A DNA stretch of 20,910 nucleotides, from NCBI GenBank assembly GCA_934196725.1, contig CAKPWR010000048.1, positions 1-20,910 of the forward strand, written 5' to 3'. Made by a program: the position numbers and the translations under genes. The stretch is from an uncultured Prevotella sp. Lineage in GTDB: Bacteria > Bacteroidota > Bacteroidia > Bacteroidales > Bacteroidaceae. The notes beneath the pieces were generated by a model, which made no database searches, was not told the origin of the DNA, and saw nothing but the letters and a program-made list of their open reading frames with translations. This document shows positions 20,340-20,910 of the stretch, one piece after another; position 1 is the stretch's first letter, and every line of letters starts with the position of its first letter.

Positions 20340-20910
20340 ATGAAGTATTTTGTAAAAAAATCAGTCTTACTACTGTTGGTTGTCTTGGCTTTTTGTGCGT
20401 GTGACAACAGCAATGACAATGGTGAAGTTATTCCGCCAAATCCACAGTCATGGAAAACTGTCGTCAATTATACTGGCGAAGTAGAGTTTGTGGTGGATGC
20501 GCCGCAAATTCGTGAGGATATAGAGCAGGATTTGAAGGCAAACCCTCCTTTTGGAGGAAGCAAAAAATATCTGTTTGTCACAGAAAAATACTCGATGCTT
20601 GCTGCTACAAATATGCTATATGCGGTGAATCCTGAGAACGATAAGTCTGCTGACGAATATATACTGAGCATCGCTGGTAAAGTGGAGAGTAAGGACAATT
20701 ATAGATTGTTCCCTGCCGCATCTGCAAATGCTTGGTATAAGATGGATATTGTGCCTGTCGCCACAAAGGATGGCAAGCCTGTTGCAACATACGATGTGTT
20801 TATGCATCAAAATATTCCTTCTTCTTTGGTTAATAGCAAGATGTATTTCTGCGAAGACCTTACGGAGAAATATCGCCAGAAGTTCCCTAATGAAGACATT
20901 CATGCCGTGG
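20340..20910 (+). CDS. Putative lipoprotein, 3' end outside window
   Basis: At least 190 residues, open to the window edge. ATG 20340 starts MKYFVKKSVLLLLVVLAFCA, a lysine-rich N-terminus and hydrophobic core with the likely lipid-anchored C21 (F-C-A-C lipobox, atypical at -3). An Asn/Asp/Ser-rich stretch CDNSNDNGEVIPP follows, as in many surface lipoproteins of this group. The mature part is beta-rich ('WKTVVNYTGEVEFVV', 'KYLFVTEKY', 'YDVFMHQNI'). No family recognised. The N-terminal frame is clear, and the rest of the gene lies beyond base 20910. Confidence 0.75.
   Translation, partial: MKYFVKKSVLLLLVVLAFCACDNSNDNGEVIPPNPQSWKTVVNYTGEVEFVVDAPQIREDIEQDLKANPPFGGSKKYLFVTEKYSMLAATNMLYAVNPENDKSADEYILSIAGKVESKDNYRLFPAASANAWYKMDIVPVATKDGKPVATYDVFMHQNIPSSLVNSKMYFCEDLTEKYRQKFPNEDIHAV

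Overview
The window looks like a chromosomal segment from an obligately anaerobic gut Bacteroidales, most likely Prevotellaceae (Segatella/Prevotella-like). This is an inference from gene content and signals, not from a search. The signs are Bacteroidota-type promoters (a TAnnTTTG box, usually with a TTG about 19-20 nt upstream), weak or absent Shine-Dalgarno sites, an oxygen-sensitive class III ribonucleotide reductase (nrdD-nrdG), an M64 peptidase, an HU-HIG-type histone-like protein and a 30-residue 'smalltalk' peptide.

Layout. 1-114: tRNA-Pro(UGG), cut by one base at the window edge, and a hairpin. 152-1896: a tight plus-strand operon of a cytidylate-kinase-like protein and a CidA/LrgA-LrgB membrane pair. 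2007-4235: a beta-helix surface lipoprotein and a TPR protein; the lipoprotein start codon lies inside an intrinsic-terminator-like hairpin. 4198-4732: tandem repeats and two inverted copies of a three-hairpin palindromic repeat. 4733-7715 (minus): cytidine deaminase, M64 peptidase and a glucosaminidase/LysM muramidase. 7863-8312: a divergent HPPK (FolK)-like protein. 8544-11280 (minus): nrdG and nrdD. 11770-14199 (minus): type II pantothenate kinase and an SLC13/DASS carboxylate transporter. 14622-14906: a one-TM microprotein, followed by a run of hairpins. 15276-15955 (minus): smalltalk peptide and HU-like protein. 16361-17674: a DUF234-type AAA ATPase with a nuclease-like C-terminus. 18201-20208: a coupled pair of unrecognised genes. 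20340 onward: a lipoprotein that runs off the window.

The housekeeping functions are pyrimidine salvage and nucleotide kinase activity, anaerobic dNTP synthesis, folate and CoA precursor steps, dicarboxylate uptake and cell-wall remodelling. The most unusual signal is structural. A palindromic repeat family (GCCCTGAAAGGGC, then CCCAGGGCAACGCCCTGGG, then GCCCTGAAAGGGC, then AAAGCTTT) occurs four times. Each copy follows the 3' end of a gene, in the same orientation as that gene, and is preceded by a locus-specific tandem array. Three further gene ends carry tandem repeats without the palindromic element. Other candidates for a new system are the hairpin array at 14929-15255 and the unknown gene pair at 18201-20208 with its own promoter and operator-like inverted repeat.
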